A stretch of DNA of 64,000 bases. It comes from Autumnicola patrickiae. GTDB taxonomy: Bacteria; Bacteroidota; Bacteroidia; Flavobacteriales; Flavobacteriaceae. Below are positions 16,652 to 24,787 of the stretch, in pieces. Under the pieces are notes generated by a model. That model ran no database searches. It was not told the origin of the DNA and worked only from the letters and a program-made list of their open reading frames with translations. The translations under genes and the position numbers were made by a program. Every line of letters starts with the position of its first letter. Position 1 is the first letter of the stretch. The DNA lies in the NCBI RefSeq assembly GCF_031846525.1, contig NZ_JAVRHM010000001.1, forward strand, positions 496,001 to 560,000, in the 5' to 3' direction.

Positions 16652-17512
16652 TTACACCGTATCGATAAACGTCTTCTCTGTCCTATTAAAAATAATTAAA
16701 CCCAGTAAAAACATAATCACCGAAATTGTAAGTGTATATAAAAATCCTGCCCAGGTAAAGGTTCCAGTGTCCAACATTATATACCTAAAACCTTCAATGA
16801 TTTGCGTAAGTGGGTTGTATTTTACCAGCCAGGCCCAATCCGGCATTTTTTCAGAAACTTCACTTAAAGGATATGGCACTGCCGAAATATACATTAACAA
16901 GGTAGTTGCGAAACCTACTAAAACCGTGAGATCACGATATTTTGTGGTTAATGCGGAGATCGTCATGCCTGCCCCAAGTCCAAATAAAGCCATCATTAAA
17001 AGATATACAGGGAATAACGCAATATTAGCATTTGGACTTAGCTCGGCCCCTTGGAATAAATAATAGCAATAAAAAATGATTAGTATAATCAACTGAATTC
17101 CAAATTTAAACAAATTAGAAATCACTGTTTTTAAAGGCATTATCACTCTTGGAAAATATACTTTTCCAAAAATCCCTGCATTTGCAGTAAAAGTATTTGA
17201 AGTTCCGCTAAGGCATTGGTTAAAATAGTTCCAAGCCGTGATCCCGGTTAAATTAAAAAGAAAAGGAGGAACATTTCCGGTAGGGATATCCGCTATATTA
17301 TTAAATACCAGCGTAAAAATAACTGAAGTAAAAAGAGGCTGAATAAAATACCACAACGGCCCCAGAATTGTTTGTTTATACACGGTTACAATATCCCGCT
17401 TCACAAATAATACCAACAGATCACGGTACCGCCAGATCTCCTTAAAATTAAGGTCGATCAGCTTCCGCTTTGGGGTGATTTCGTAGAGCCAGTCGTTATT
17501 TGCTTCGCTCAT
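16652..17512 (-). CDS. wzm: polysaccharide ABC transporter permease, Wzm type
   Basis: This 286-residue inner-membrane protein belongs to the ABC-2 permease family. It begins with an amphipathic N-terminus (PKRKLIDLNFKEIWRYRDLL), then VKRDIVTVYKQTILGPLWYF, and about six hydrophobic segments follow, including SVIFTLVFNNIA, LIILIIFYCYYLF, VYLLMMALFGLGAGMTISAL and ISVIMFLLGLIIF. The KQT-x-LGPLWYFIQP stretch is a hallmark of glycan-exporting permeases of the Wzm/KpsM/TagG type. Its ATPase is the wzt gene at 12883. It is separated from the upstream wzc by the four-helix-bundle island. Confidence 0.92.
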   Translation of the reverse strand: MSEANNDWLYEITPKRKLIDLNFKEIWRYRDLLVLFVKRDIVTVYKQTILGPLWYFIQPLFTSVIFTLVFNNIADIPTGNVPPFLFNLTGITAWNYFNQCLSGTSNTFTANAGIFGKVYFPRVIMPLKTVISNLFKFGIQLIILIIFYCYYLFQGAELSPNANIALFPVYLLMMALFGLGAGMTISALTTKYRDLTVLVGFATTLLMYISAVPYPLSEVSEKMPDWAWLVKYNPLTQIIEGFRYIMLDTGTFTWAGFLYTLTISVIMFLLGLIIFNRTEKTFIDTV

Positions 17513-17529
17513 GTTATAGTGAGTCGTGA

Positions 17530-17594
17530 TTAGTGAATGGTGAATAGGTAAAAAGGGTCTTCGCTTTGCTCATCTTTTTAGTGAATGGTGATTA
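17530..17594. repeat. left flank repeat of the four-helix-bundle gene (TAGTGAATGGTGA copies)
   Basis: TTAGTGAATGGTGA occurs at about 17530 and again at about 17578, the latter running into ATTAGTGATTAG and the 3' end of the four-helix-bundle gene. The complementary form lies on the other side of that gene at 18086-18123, so the gene sits between inverted copies. The stretch contains no coding sequence. Confidence 0.85.
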
Positions 17595-17948
17595 GTGATT
17601 AGTTTTTTTCTTAAGATAATTTCTGAAGCCAATGATCAATTTTCGAACTTCGGTGATATTTTTAAATACAGTATCCCCATCAGATATAAAACCGAGTCGC
17701 AGGGCGATTTCTATCTGTGTTTCAACTTCCGCAAGTGATCCTAACGCCACATTCAGAAAATATAGTAATTCCTTATCACTGTTCCTACCAGCTCCTTCAG
17801 CTATATTTGAGGGCACAGAAACCGAAGCACGCCTGATCTGATTAGTTAATCCGTACATTTCAGAAGATGGAAATTTAGTTGAAACTTTATAAATAACTTC
17901 CACTAAATCAATGCTTTTCTTCCAAACATCCAGTTCCTTATGATCCAT
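17592..17948 (-). CDS. four-helix bundle protein (S23 / 23S rRNA intervening-sequence family)
   Basis: The protein of about 118 residues matches the family by its order of motifs: HKELDVWKKSIDLV, FPSSEMYGLTNQIRRAS, VSVPSNIAEGAGRN, ELLYFLNVALGSLAEVETQI and the C-terminal ARG/Lys-rich helix. These proteins form small helical bundles of uncertain function, named after a gene inside 23S rRNA insertions; the Avd accessory protein of retroelements has the same fold, but no reverse transcriptase is present here. The frame opens at 17981, but MDHKELD at 17948 is the usual family start. It lies in the polysaccharide operon between wzc and wzm and is flanked by inverted repeats, so it looks like an inserted island rather than a pathway gene. 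Confidence 0.88.
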   Translation of the reverse strand: MDHKELDVWKKSIDLVEVIYKVSTKFPSSEMYGLTNQIRRASVSVPSNIAEGAGRNSDKELLYFLNVALGSLAEVETQIEIALRLGFISDGDTVFKNITEVRKLIIGFRNYLKKKTNH

Positions 17949-18085
17949 AACACCTAAGTGTAAGTTTATTGTTTCCTCCAAAAAAGTTTAACCTGAGAAA
18001 TGACAATTATTGACAATATAAAATTTCGTACTTCCCACCTCGTAATTCGTACTTCAATTTCTCCCGCAAATGTCGCAGGTATTCG

Positions 18086-18123
18086 CTATTCACTACTCAC
18101 CATTCACCATTCACCATTCACTA
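18086..18123. repeat. right flank repeat of the four-helix-bundle gene (complement of TAGTGAATGGTGA)
   Basis: Three near-identical direct copies of CACCATT (…CTCACCATTCACCATTC…) end in CACTA. On the opposite strand this reads as TAGTGAATGGTGAATGG and so on, the inverse of the copies at 17530-17594. Just upstream, at about 18029-18056, CGTACTTC occurs twice around CGTAATT, another small direct repeat. The 146-base gap between the four-helix-bundle gene and wzc holds only these repeats. Confidence 0.85.
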
Positions 18124-18127
18124 AAGA

Positions 18128-20596
18128 TCACTCAAAATTCCTCATAAATTTCTTCCAGCTTTTCTTCATCTGGGATAGCTTGGATGGTGCTTCCCCGTAG
18201 TAGCCCTTAGCATAACGATTATAGCCGTAGCCGTAACCATAGCCGTAACCATAGCCGTAGCCATAACCGTATTTGGCGCGGTGCACGAAATGGTTCAGTA
18301 CAAAACTGATATTTTTTAGTTCTCCTTTTTGATATTTTTCGTTTATGGTTTCCAGCATTCCGCGTTTAGTGTAGTCCTGCCTGATGAGGTATAAGGTGGC
18401 ATCGGCATATTTTACCAGGTTGAGCGCATCGGCCACCATTCCGATAGGCGGAGAATCCAGGATGATATAGTCATATTTTTGCCGCAACTCCTCCATCAAC
18501 TTATCCATTTGTTCTGTAAGCAGCAATTCTGAAGGGTTTGGAGGTACAGGTCCCGCCGTAATAACATCCAGATTTTTTATCTCACTTTTCTGAATTATCT
18601 GTTCGGAAGTAGCTTCAGAGATCAGGTAATTCACAATACCCAATTCGTTATTCAGCTTAAAATCATCAAAAATTTTCGGCTTCCTTAAATCGACCCCTAC
18701 CAATACGGTTTTTTTGTCACTCATTGCAAACACCGTCGCCAGGTTCATCGCGCAGAAGGTTTTTCCTTCTCCCGAAACAGAAGAAGTCACCAGCAATGTT
18801 TTGGAACCTGTTACGCCTTGTTTTTTATACATAAACTGCAGGCTGGAACGAATTCCCCTGAAACTTTCTGCGACTGAAGATTTCGGACTACTAAAAACTG
18901 CAAGGTTACTGTCCAGCTTACTTTTCCCAATTAGCCCCAGAATAGGCACGGGGGACAGGCGTGAAACCTCCTGCGCATTAAGAATATTTGTATTCAGAAA
19001 AACCAACAGGAAAACGAAGGTTAACGGAATAACCCCGCCGACCATTACCGCCATTACATAATTAAGCTGCGTATTGGGGCCAATTTGCCCACCACCGGTA
19101 TCCTTAGCTTTATCAATAACCATTACATCGCTAACATTCGCCGCTTTTACAAGTCCGGCTTCACTACGCTTCTCCAAAAAGAGATTGTAAGTCTTTTCGC
19201 TGATACTGTATTTACGCTGAATCTTCAGAAGATCCTGCTCTTCCTGCGGTAGCTTTTTAATTTCAGCTTCAAAACTGGCGATCTGCCTGTTGATATCAGA
19301 CAATTCTCCGCTTAAAAGTCCGCGGGAGGAACCAATATTTTCCAGAAGAATAGATTTCACAGAATTAATCTGGCGGTCGATATCAGAAAAAACAGGAGAG
19401 CCCTCTTTTAAAGAATATTGATAATTACTACGTTCCTCTGCCAACTCCACAATTCTTCCCACTCCGCTAACGATACTGCTTTCACTGATTCCCGCTACAG
19501 AAGGTGCCGGAACGCTGGAATAATCACTCCGGGTTTCCAGGTAAGTATTAAGTGTTTCGTAATAGGCCAGTTGTCTTCTAATATCTTCTTTCCGCACATC
19601 CAGAGTGGAAAGTTTATTTGAAATTTCACTACTTTCCGCAGAAATATCGAGAATAGAATTTTTGTTTCTAAAACTATTCAGTTCATTCTCCACAACCTGC
19701 AGCTCCCGGGATTTTACAGCGAGACTACTGTCTATAAACCGAATAGTATTTGTAGCAAAAAGGTTCTTCCGCGCCAGCATATTTTCACTAAGCACGGTCA
19801 CAGATCCGTTTAGGTAATCTACCAGTCTGGCTTTGTTGAACCCCGTTTGGCTTAATCGTAAAACCGAAGATCCGTTCTGGTCTGTTGCGACATTTACCGA
19901 TCTGTATTTACCAACTGCGGAATCGAAATTCAGAAAACTAACGTAAAAAGGTTTTCCTGCCTGAAGTGCATGATCTGTCCGTGTAACAATTCCACTAAAA
20001 AACGGAAGATTTACAGGTTCCCCCACCCTGAAATTCTGAGAGAATTCTGAATTATTAACGGCAATAGATTTTTTCTCTTTTGTCCTGAAATTTTGTGCAG
20101 CTATATTTTCAGGCAAATCTGCTTCAATTAAAAAATTCACAGAATCCTGAAAAGTAACTGTAAAATTTGTATTCAATCCCTGGTAAGCAGTGGTATCCAC
20201 CAGGATTTCAAAGGGAGCTTTTCCGTAGGCATCCACCCGCTGATATTCGCCGTCTTCCAGGTACTGCACATAAAACTGAAGCCGCTCCACCACCTCCTCA
20301 TTATGGGACCTGGATCTTAAAATAGTGACTGCAGTATTTACCTTATCTGAGGTTCCTCCCCAGTTAAAAGTAAGACTGGTATTTGATGTAAAAAAAGGGT
20401 TTTGATCGTCCTTAATACTAATACTATTGTCCATCCTGTAGACAGGGAGTTTCCTTACGTTGTTGTAGTATGCAACTGCAAAACTTATCGCTACAGAAAG
20501 TAATATTAACTTCCAGTAGCTTATAACTTTTAGAACAAAACCTTTAAAATCGAAGGTTGAACCTACGTCTGATATGTGATCATCTTCATGTGCCAT
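18128..20596 (-). CDS. wzc: polysaccharide co-polymerase / tyrosine autokinase (Wzc type)
   Basis: The 822-residue inner-membrane protein combines a chain-length (Wzz-like) domain and a BY-kinase. A first membrane helix lies at about 27-46 (YWKLILLSVAISFAVAYY), a long periplasmic part with coiled-coil helices follows, and a second helix lies at about 510-533 (VMVGGVIPLTFVFLLVF). The cytoplasmic kinase has Walker A SSVSGEGKTFCAMNLA (about 605), Walker A' VLVGVDLRKPKIF (about 635) and Walker B YDYIILDSPPIG (about 713). The tail at about 774-800 contains eight Tyr-Gly pairs and three further tyrosines, twelve in all, the expected autophosphorylation cluster. It starts two bases after wza. Confidence 0.95.
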   Translation of the reverse strand: MAHEDDHISDVGSTFDFKGFVLKVISYWKLILLSVAISFAVAYYNNVRKLPVYRMDNSISIKDDQNPFFTSNTSLTFNWGGTSDKVNTAVTILRSRSHNEEVVERLQFYVQYLEDGEYQRVDAYGKAPFEILVDTTAYQGLNTNFTVTFQDSVNFLIEADLPENIAAQNFRTKEKKSIAVNNSEFSQNFRVGEPVNLPFFSGIVTRTDHALQAGKPFYVSFLNFDSAVGKYRSVNVATDQNGSSVLRLSQTGFNKARLVDYLNGSVTVLSENMLARKNLFATNTIRFIDSSLAVKSRELQVVENELNSFRNKNSILDISAESSEISNKLSTLDVRKEDIRRQLAYYETLNTYLETRSDYSSVPAPSVAGISESSIVSGVGRIVELAEERSNYQYSLKEGSPVFSDIDRQINSVKSILLENIGSSRGLLSGELSDINRQIASFEAEIKKLPQEEQDLLKIQRKYSISEKTYNLFLEKRSEAGLVKAANVSDVMVIDKAKDTGGGQIGPNTQLNYVMAVMVGGVIPLTFVFLLVFLNTNILNAQEVSRLSPVPILGLIGKSKLDSNLAVFSSPKSSVAESFRGIRSSLQFMYKKQGVTGSKTLLVTSSVSGEGKTFCAMNLATVFAMSDKKTVLVGVDLRKPKIFDDFKLNNELGIVNYLISEATSEQIIQKSEIKNLDVITAGPVPPNPSELLLTEQMDKLMEELRQKYDYIILDSPPIGMVADALNLVKYADATLYLIRQDYTKRGMLETINEKYQKGELKNISFVLNHFVHRAKYGYGYGYGYGYGYGYGYNRYAKGYYGEAPSKLSQMKKSWKKFMRNFE

Positions 20597-20597
20597 T

Positions 20598-21386
20598 CTA
20601 TCTGGTAAAAATCAATACTACTGAAGTAATTAAGGTAAAAAATGTAGCTATGGTCCTGAAAGATTCCAGTCCCGTAGTACCAAATCCCAGCGCCTTTTGT
20701 GGCAGCGGATTCACAATAATAACATCGTTAGGCTGAATGTAATAATATGGGCTGGAAGTGGCTTCTATACTGGTAACATCTATCATATGAATTTCCTCAC
20801 CCTGCGGATATTGTCTAACTATTTTCACTTTGGCGCGGTCTCCCACATCGGTTATTCCGCCTGCATTTGCAATTGCTTCTATGATCGTTACCTGCTCTTT
20901 GTAAATCACCTGACTACCGGAACCGATTTCCCCCAAAGTGGTATAACGGATTCCCGCAAGCTTAACGGTTACAAATAAATTTGCCTCATCCCTAAAATAT
21001 CTTTCCAGCAGTTCCTTTTCTACCATTTCCCGTACTTCATCTACTGTATAACCCAAAACGTTTAGCTCACCCAAAGTTGGAACTCTAATATTTCCATGAT
21101 CATCTACGGTAAACCCATCAAAATAAACGCGCTCCTCGGTAGTTGCATTTAAACTGGCTTCATCAATAGGATTAAACATCCCAACCAGCTCCTGATCCAA
21201 AGCTTTCACACGGATGCTTAAAAGATCGCCAATCTGGATTCTGTAAGGCTTCTTTAATCTTTGCACATCTATCACACTATCTACAGCATCAGGATTTTCC
21301 TGAAGGTAACTCAATTTTTTAGTAGAAATACACGACGAAAAGGAAAGTATCATCGCTAAAAGGAAAAGCAGGCCTTTAATCTTCAT
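20598..21386 (-). CDS. wza: polysaccharide export outer-membrane lipoprotein (Wza type)
   Basis: This protein forms the outer-membrane exit channel for the glycan. The N-terminus has a lipoprotein signal (KIKGLLFLLAMILSFSSC, with Cys as the lipidated residue). The Poly_export domain begins at about 50 with KPYRIQIGDLLSIRVKALD, followed by IRVPTLGELNVLGYTVDEV, and an SLBB domain with YTTLGEIGSGSQVIY and ITIIEAIANAGGI (second residue V in the protein). A C-terminal hydrophobic stretch ends the protein, as in Bacteroidota members that span the outer membrane. The frame opens four codons earlier at 21398; 21386 is preferred because the promoter at 21409-21438 would leave almost no leader for the first ATG. 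Confidence 0.93.
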   Translation of the reverse strand: MKIKGLLFLLAMILSFSSCISTKKLSYLQENPDAVDSVIDVQRLKKPYRIQIGDLLSIRVKALDQELVGMFNPIDEASLNATTEERVYFDGFTVDDHGNIRVPTLGELNVLGYTVDEVREMVEKELLERYFRDEANLFVTVKLAGIRYTTLGEIGSGSQVIYKEQVTIIEAIANAGGITDVGDRAKVKIVRQYPQGEEIHMIDVTSIEATSSPYYYIQPNDVIIVNPLPQKALGFGTTGLESFRTIATFFTLITSVVLIFTR

Positions 21387-21408
21387 ATTAGCATTCACAA
21401 ATAATTAA

Positions 21409-21438
21409 CAAATATAGGCTTTGTGAGCTAATAACAAA
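21409..21438 (-). promoter_or_regulatory. Bacteroidetes-type promoter of the polysaccharide operon
   Basis: On the minus strand TATATTTG (-7 box, 21409-21416) is preceded, after an 18-base spacer, by TTTG (-33 box, 21435-21438). Both fit the Bacteroidetes sigma consensus TTTG-N(about 19)-TAnnTTTG. A second -7-like box, TACTTTTG, overlaps the -33 element. Transcription would begin near 21402, shortly before wza. No other promoter of this quality was noticed further down the operon. Confidence 0.7.
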
Positions 21439-21598
21439 AGTATAAATTCTTTAACTTCGGAATTAACATTTTAATAGCGTGATTTGATAATTAAGTAATT
21501 AGTCTTGAAAAAAGAAGTCACAGAAGAAAAAGGGGGAAAAGAAAAATAAAAAATGAAAAGTGAAGAATTTGAATCACTTTTCGATTTTACCCTCCGAA

Positions 21599-21710
21599 AA
21601 AGTCAAAGCCTGAAAATGGCAATTATCGCTTTCCGAAGTGGAGAGTTTGAATGACTTTCTACTTCTTTTTTGCTCCCATATAAGTCAAAGCCCAGAAATG
21701 GCAATTTTCG
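21599..21710. repeat. two degenerate direct repeats with the motif GTCAAAGCC…AAATGGCAATTnTCG
   Basis: The 591-base gap between wza and the divergent ABC-F gene holds two copies of a roughly 30-base element, at 21599-21628 and 21682-21710. Both read AAGTCAAAGCC, a few variable bases, then AAATGGCAATT and TCG. The preceding bases also agree (TTTGAATnACTTT), so an 83-base segment seems to have been duplicated. The core motif recurs near 34287, 34530 and 49743 and inside the BCCT gene at 26751. Apart from this and the wza promoter nothing is seen in the gap. Confidence 0.8.
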
Positions 21711-21989
21711 ATATACAGAGTCCACACGTGCCTATTATATTTGGTTCTCCGAAAAGGGCCAGATTGAGGTTTTAAGAAAAAAATTTTATCTATAGAGTCA
21801 TGGTTCTTGCTTCTTGAATCCAGGTTCAGCTTTTCTTTGATCTTACTCTTTCGTTTTTTTTAAAATTTTTCACTAATTACAGACTCTTGACTAACCAATT
21901 TGCCTCTAAACCAAACTAAAAAATTAAATTATTCGTTTATTGACAGGATTTCCGACTAATCAATTTAATTTTACATCAAAATATATTAC

Positions 21990-23864
21990 GTGAATTATCT
22001 TTCAGTTGAAAACATATCAAAATCATACGGCGAACGCCGACTTTTTGAAGGAATTTCCTTCGGAATTAATGAAGGTCAAAAAGTAGGCTTTGTCGCCAAA
22101 AACGGAACGGGAAAAACTTCCCTTCTCAACATCCTTGCAGGATTCGATTCGCCTGACGATGGCCAGGTGGTGTACCGTAAGGATATTACTACGGCATTTC
22201 TTCCGCAGGAACCAGATCTTGATCCGCATTTAACTGTAGAACAAACTATTTTTTCTTCAGAAAATGAAACCCTGCGGATTATTGAGCGCTATGAAAAGGC
22301 CCTGAAAAATCCTGAAGACGCAGATGCTTATCAAAAGGCTTTTGAAGAAATGGACGCTGCCCAGGCCTGGGATTTCGAAACTCAGTACAAGCAAATTCTT
22401 TCTAAACTAAAACTTGAAGATCTTTCGAAAGAAGTAAAATACCTTTCGGGAGGGCAAAAAAAGAGGCTTGCCCTGGCAAATATGCTCCTTCATAAACCTG
22501 ATTTTATTATCATGGATGAGCCTACCAACCACCTGGATCTGGATATGATCGAGTGGCTGGAAGCTTATTTTAAGAAGGAGAATTTTACGATTTTCATGGT
22601 TACTCACGACCGTTATTTCCTGGAAAGGGTTTGCAATGAAATTGTGGAACTGGAAGACGGGCAACTTTATACCTATAAAGGAAATTACTCCTATTACCTG
22701 GACAAAAAAGAATCCAGGATAGAACAGGAACAAACGAATACCGATAAAGCCAAGCAGCTTTTCAAGAAGGAATTGGACTGGATGCGCAGGCAACCAAAAG
22801 CCCGTACCACTAAATCCAAGTCGCGGATTGATGATTTCCATGAAATAAAGGAAAAAGCCAGCAAGCGCAGGAATGATCACACTGTTCAGCTCGAAATTAA
22901 CATGGAGAGGATGGGAAGTAAAATTGCGGAAATCCATAATCTTTCTAAGGAACTCGGCGGAAAACAACTTTTCAAAAATCTGGATTATAATTTTCAGCGT
23001 GGTGAGCGCCTGGGAATTATCGGAAAGAATGGTACCGGAAAATCCACTTTCTTAAATATCCTTACCGGCGAGATGGAACCAGATTCCGGTAAAGTCGTCA
23101 TTGGCGATACCATCAAATTCGGATATTACACTCAGCGTGGCATAAAAATCAAACCCGGACAAAAAGTTATTGAAGTTATTCGAGAGTTCGGGGATTTTAT
23201 TCCGCTAAAGAAAGGGAAACAGATTTCGGCACAACAACTGCTGGAACGCTTTCTGTTTGATCGCAAGAAGCAGTACGATTTTGTGGAGAAACTTAGTGGA
23301 GGTGAGAAAAAGCGACTTTATTTATGTACGGTCCTTATTCAGAATCCTAACTTCCTGATCCTGGATGAGCCTACAAACGACCTTGATATCGTGACTCTAA
23401 ATGTACTGGAGAGTTTTCTGCTTGATTTCCCAGGCTGCGTAATTGTGGTTTCCCACGACAGGTATTTTATGGATAAGATCGTTGACCACCTTTTCGTTTT
23501 TAAAGGTGATGCTGAAGTTGAAGATTTTCCCGGAAATTATACCGACTACAGGAGTTATGAGGAAAGTGCTTCCCAGGACACCGAAACTTCTACAGAAAAA
23601 GCTGAAGCCAAACAGGATAAAAATGACTGGAAAAAGAACTCTTCAGGATCTAAACTGACGTACAACGAGCAGAAAGAATACGGCAGGCTGGAAAAAGAAA
23701 TCGCAAAACTGGAAAAGAAAAAAGAAGAAATTCAGAAGGAATTCCTGAAGGATCTTAGCGGCGAAGAAGTCGACAAAACCTCATTAATATTAAAAGATGT
23801 TGAAGAAAAAATAGAGCAAAAAACCCAAAGATGGTTTGAGTTGATGGAGAAGAGCGAGATGTGA
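21990..23864 (+). CDS. ABC-F family ATPase (Uup-like)
   Basis: The 624-residue soluble protein has two ABC domains and no membrane part. Domain one carries GFVAKNGTGKTSLLN (about 33-47), KYLSGGQKKRLALA and DFIIMDEPTNHLDL. Domain two carries GIIGKNGTGKSTFLN, EKLSGGEKKRLYLC and NFLILDEPTNDLDI. Between them lies the P-site tRNA interaction motif region with the arm KKELDWMRRQPKARTTKSKS, and the C-terminus is a charged coiled coil (EYGRLEKEIAKLEKKKEEIQ), as in Uup. ABC-F proteins act on the ribosome or in DNA-related processes. The start is GTG at 21990; a weak -7 box (TAATTTTA) lies about 25 bases upstream. Confidence 0.93.
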   Translation: MNYLSVENISKSYGERRLFEGISFGINEGQKVGFVAKNGTGKTSLLNILAGFDSPDDGQVVYRKDITTAFLPQEPDLDPHLTVEQTIFSSENETLRIIERYEKALKNPEDADAYQKAFEEMDAAQAWDFETQYKQILSKLKLEDLSKEVKYLSGGQKKRLALANMLLHKPDFIIMDEPTNHLDLDMIEWLEAYFKKENFTIFMVTHDRYFLERVCNEIVELEDGQLYTYKGNYSYYLDKKESRIEQEQTNTDKAKQLFKKELDWMRRQPKARTTKSKSRIDDFHEIKEKASKRRNDHTVQLEINMERMGSKIAEIHNLSKELGGKQLFKNLDYNFQRGERLGIIGKNGTGKSTFLNILTGEMEPDSGKVVIGDTIKFGYYTQRGIKIKPGQKVIEVIREFGDFIPLKKGKQISAQQLLERFLFDRKKQYDFVEKLSGGEKKRLYLCTVLIQNPNFLILDEPTNDLDIVTLNVLESFLLDFPGCVIVVSHDRYFMDKIVDHLFVFKGDAEVEDFPGNYTDYRSYEESASQDTETSTEKAEAKQDKNDWKKNSSGSKLTYNEQKEYGRLEKEIAKLEKKKEEIQKEFLKDLSGEEVDKTSLILKDVEEKIEQKTQRWFELMEKSEM

Positions 23865-23997
23865 AATTAGTGGAAGGGAATAATTAATAAATAATTTTAA
23901 TCAAAATCTCTTTAGGCCGGCTGTCCGATAAAAGAAGTCTGAAATTGTAAGGTTTGGGGGATTCTACCTTCTAATTAAATGCATTCCATCAGCGGAA

Positions 23998-24444
23998 ATG
24001 CGAGTTAAATTAAAATATATGTTGCAGAATATTTCCTATAACCGTCCCGCTATCAAGGCTAAAATTGATGCTGAAGTAGGTAAAACATTTACACTCCTGG
24101 AGAGAATGCGGTTAAATGGTATAGGTTCTCCTAAGCTGCATATCACCGCCTCCAGTATTGAAATTCAAAATTTACTCATCCTGGATAACAATGCAAAAAC
24201 CTGTAATATTGAAATGCGTCCCAACGGGATAATTGTCATGTTCCGCAGTATCTTAGAGACTTATGCTTTAATAATCCCATATTACAAGCTTACGCTGTAC
24301 AAGGGAAAGGCTGAAGAATATTCCATATACCGGGATCATTATTACATAAAAGTTAAGGCTAATTCCCCAGCCATTCATAAATTCTTCAGAAAAGTTATTG
24401 ATTATAAGGCTGATAACGCACCGTCTCAAATCGATGATCTCTAA
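23998..24444 (+). CDS. hypothetical protein
   Basis: The product is not recognised. It is up to 148 residues long, without signal peptide or membrane helices, with alternating beta-like stretches (KLHITASSIEIQNLLIL, NIEMRPNGIIVMF, LIIPYYKLTLYKG, YYIKVKANS). The start is uncertain: 23998 gives MRVKLKYM, and an internal ATG at 24019 gives MLQNISYN. It follows the ABC-F gene by 133 bases in the same direction and is convergent with the next small gene. The length and regular composition favour a real gene. Confidence 0.7.
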   Translation: MRVKLKYMLQNISYNRPAIKAKIDAEVGKTFTLLERMRLNGIGSPKLHITASSIEIQNLLILDNNAKTCNIEMRPNGIIVMFRSILETYALIIPYYKLTLYKGKAEEYSIYRDHYYIKVKANSPAIHKFFRKVIDYKADNAPSQIDDL

Positions 24445-24513
24445 TTAACAAGCTTCTCTTTAAAACCTGCTGAAAGCATTTTTGGCGTTTGTTTAGACAT
24501 TTTTCCGCTTAAA

Positions 24514-24717
24514 TCATCGCCGTCTAAAAGCCAGTCCGCCTATAAGTGCGAGTATCCCGAAGCCTATCATTGCATAAGCCTGAGTGTTATCACCATGTGC
24601 TTCTACCTGGATTGGTCCCGCATTAATAGCAAATTCCGGAGTAATTACAGCGTAAAGACCATAGGCTATAAGTCCGATGCCTATTAGTAAAAGCACGATC
24701 TTCAGGACGTTATTCAT
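24514..24717 (-). CDS. small inner-membrane protein with two helices
   Basis: A 67-residue protein with two hydrophobic segments: about 6-24 (IVLLLIGIGLIAYGLYAV) and 49-63 (AMIGFGILALIGGLAF), ending in RRR, with a short polar loop (VEAHGDNTQA) between. No known family is recognised beyond the general class of small two-helix membrane proteins common in Flavobacteriia. It is transcribed divergently from the SDR gene at 24788, across a 70-base intergenic space. Confidence 0.7.
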   Translation of the reverse strand: MNNVLKIVLLLIGIGLIAYGLYAVITPEFAINAGPIQVEAHGDNTQAYAMIGFGILALIGGLAFRRR

Positions 24718-24787
24718 TTTATAAAGTTTTATTAAGCATAGGTGAAAGTACTAATATATTCTTTAAATTCTATGCTAAACTACTTAC

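Noticed and set aside
17592..17948. Diversity-generating retroelement (Avd-like accessory protein)
   Set aside because: The fold is shared, but no reverse transcriptase, template/variable repeat pair or target gene is visible nearby.
18000..18200. 66-codon open frame upstream of the four-helix-bundle gene
   Set aside because: It is formed by the CACCATT repeats and runs into the 3' end of wzc on the opposite strand.
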